DNA of 64,000 nucleotides from Bimastos eiseni (Eukaryota; Annelida; Clitellata; Crassiclitellata; Lumbricidae): positions 6,165,057 through 6,229,056 of the forward strand of contig OY365808.1 of NCBI GenBank assembly GCA_959347315.1, read 5' to 3'. A program made the translations under genes and the position numbers. Below, in pieces: positions 63,741-64,000 of this stretch (its first letter is position 1; each line of letters starts with the position of its first letter). The notes beneath the pieces were generated by a model, which was given only the letters and a program-made list of their open reading frames with translations, did not search any database and had not been told where the DNA came from.

Positions 63741-64000
63741 GTGTTTAAAAGGGTGAGTGTTAATGGCCTACTACACCGGCATGAACAAACATAATTATAA
63801 GGTTAACTGGACTATGGGTCTTGCACTTGGATAGGCCTATCCCTAGGGCACCGTGGTTTATGCGATTATGCGATTTCGCATATTTTCGCAGAAATTGGCG
63901 GTTTTCGCACAAATTTTTCAATGGAAAGTTTTCGCAAATTATTGCATAAAGTTGGGAAATTTCGGTCAGTGTCAACTATATTTGGCTTGTCCAGGCTATT

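Larger units (their letters stand above)
62351..64000. other. Upstream flank of LRIG, no supported gene
   Basis: Apart from the small open frame at 62659, a TA tract, one family D copy and short inverted repeats, I see nothing coding. The last 150 bp are rich in TTTTCGCA/TGCGAT words. Confidence 0.6.

Overview
This window looks like nuclear DNA of an intron-rich animal. The base composition is A+T-rich, introns have GT/AG borders, microsatellites are abundant, and there are tRNA-derived SINEs and relics of L2-type LINEs. Both recognisable genes are animal genes. A bilaterian invertebrate with large introns fits best, but nothing here fixes the phylum. There are no bacterial operons, rRNA genes or CRISPR arrays.

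Layout. (1) Positions 1-9485, + strand: the 3' part of an EEA1 (early endosome antigen 1) orthologue. Twelve exons give about 445 C-terminal residues: a long coiled coil, then the PI3P-binding FYVE zinc finger and the stop codon. The 5' end of the gene lies outside the window. (2) About 9486-14269: the facing 3' ends of two convergent genes. Near the middle, at 13050-13084, an inverted repeat carries AATAAA on each strand. (3) 62020 down to 14270, - strand: one complete gene of about 48 kb for an LRIG-type receptor. It encodes a signal peptide, LRRNT, about 16 leucine-rich repeats, LRRCT, three Ig domains, a transmembrane segment and a cytoplasmic tail. I place 18 coding exons whose phases all agree. 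They sum to 1134 residues, close to vertebrate LRIG proteins (about 1,065-1,120). (4) About 62250-62350: a putative promoter with two oppositely oriented CCAAT boxes, plus a TATA box and initiator on the + strand pointing away from LRIG. (5) 62350-64000: no convincing gene.

The large LRIG introns hold most of the unusual sequence. Intron 4 (28224-45080) contains a 1.75-kb GGAT-type array (29038-30792), a 1.1-kb array of about 36 copies of a 30-bp unit (38252-39345), a GGGTA array and several CpG-rich blocks. Dispersed families seen in several copies are: two tRNA-like SINE families (A and B); L2-type 3' tails ending in GGCGCTATATAAAT; two unnamed families (C and D); a roughly 70-bp TTAA-ended MITE (E); and a single 177-bp MITE.

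Functionally, EEA1 is a Rab5/PI3P tether on early endosomes and LRIG proteins are membrane regulators of growth-factor receptors. Both touch receptor trafficking, but nothing here shows that they are co-regulated. I found no clearly new gene system. The best candidates for follow-up are the shared polyadenylation palindrome, the divergent promoter, the 30-bp array with RFX/NF-Y-like sites and the alternative LRIG C-terminus.
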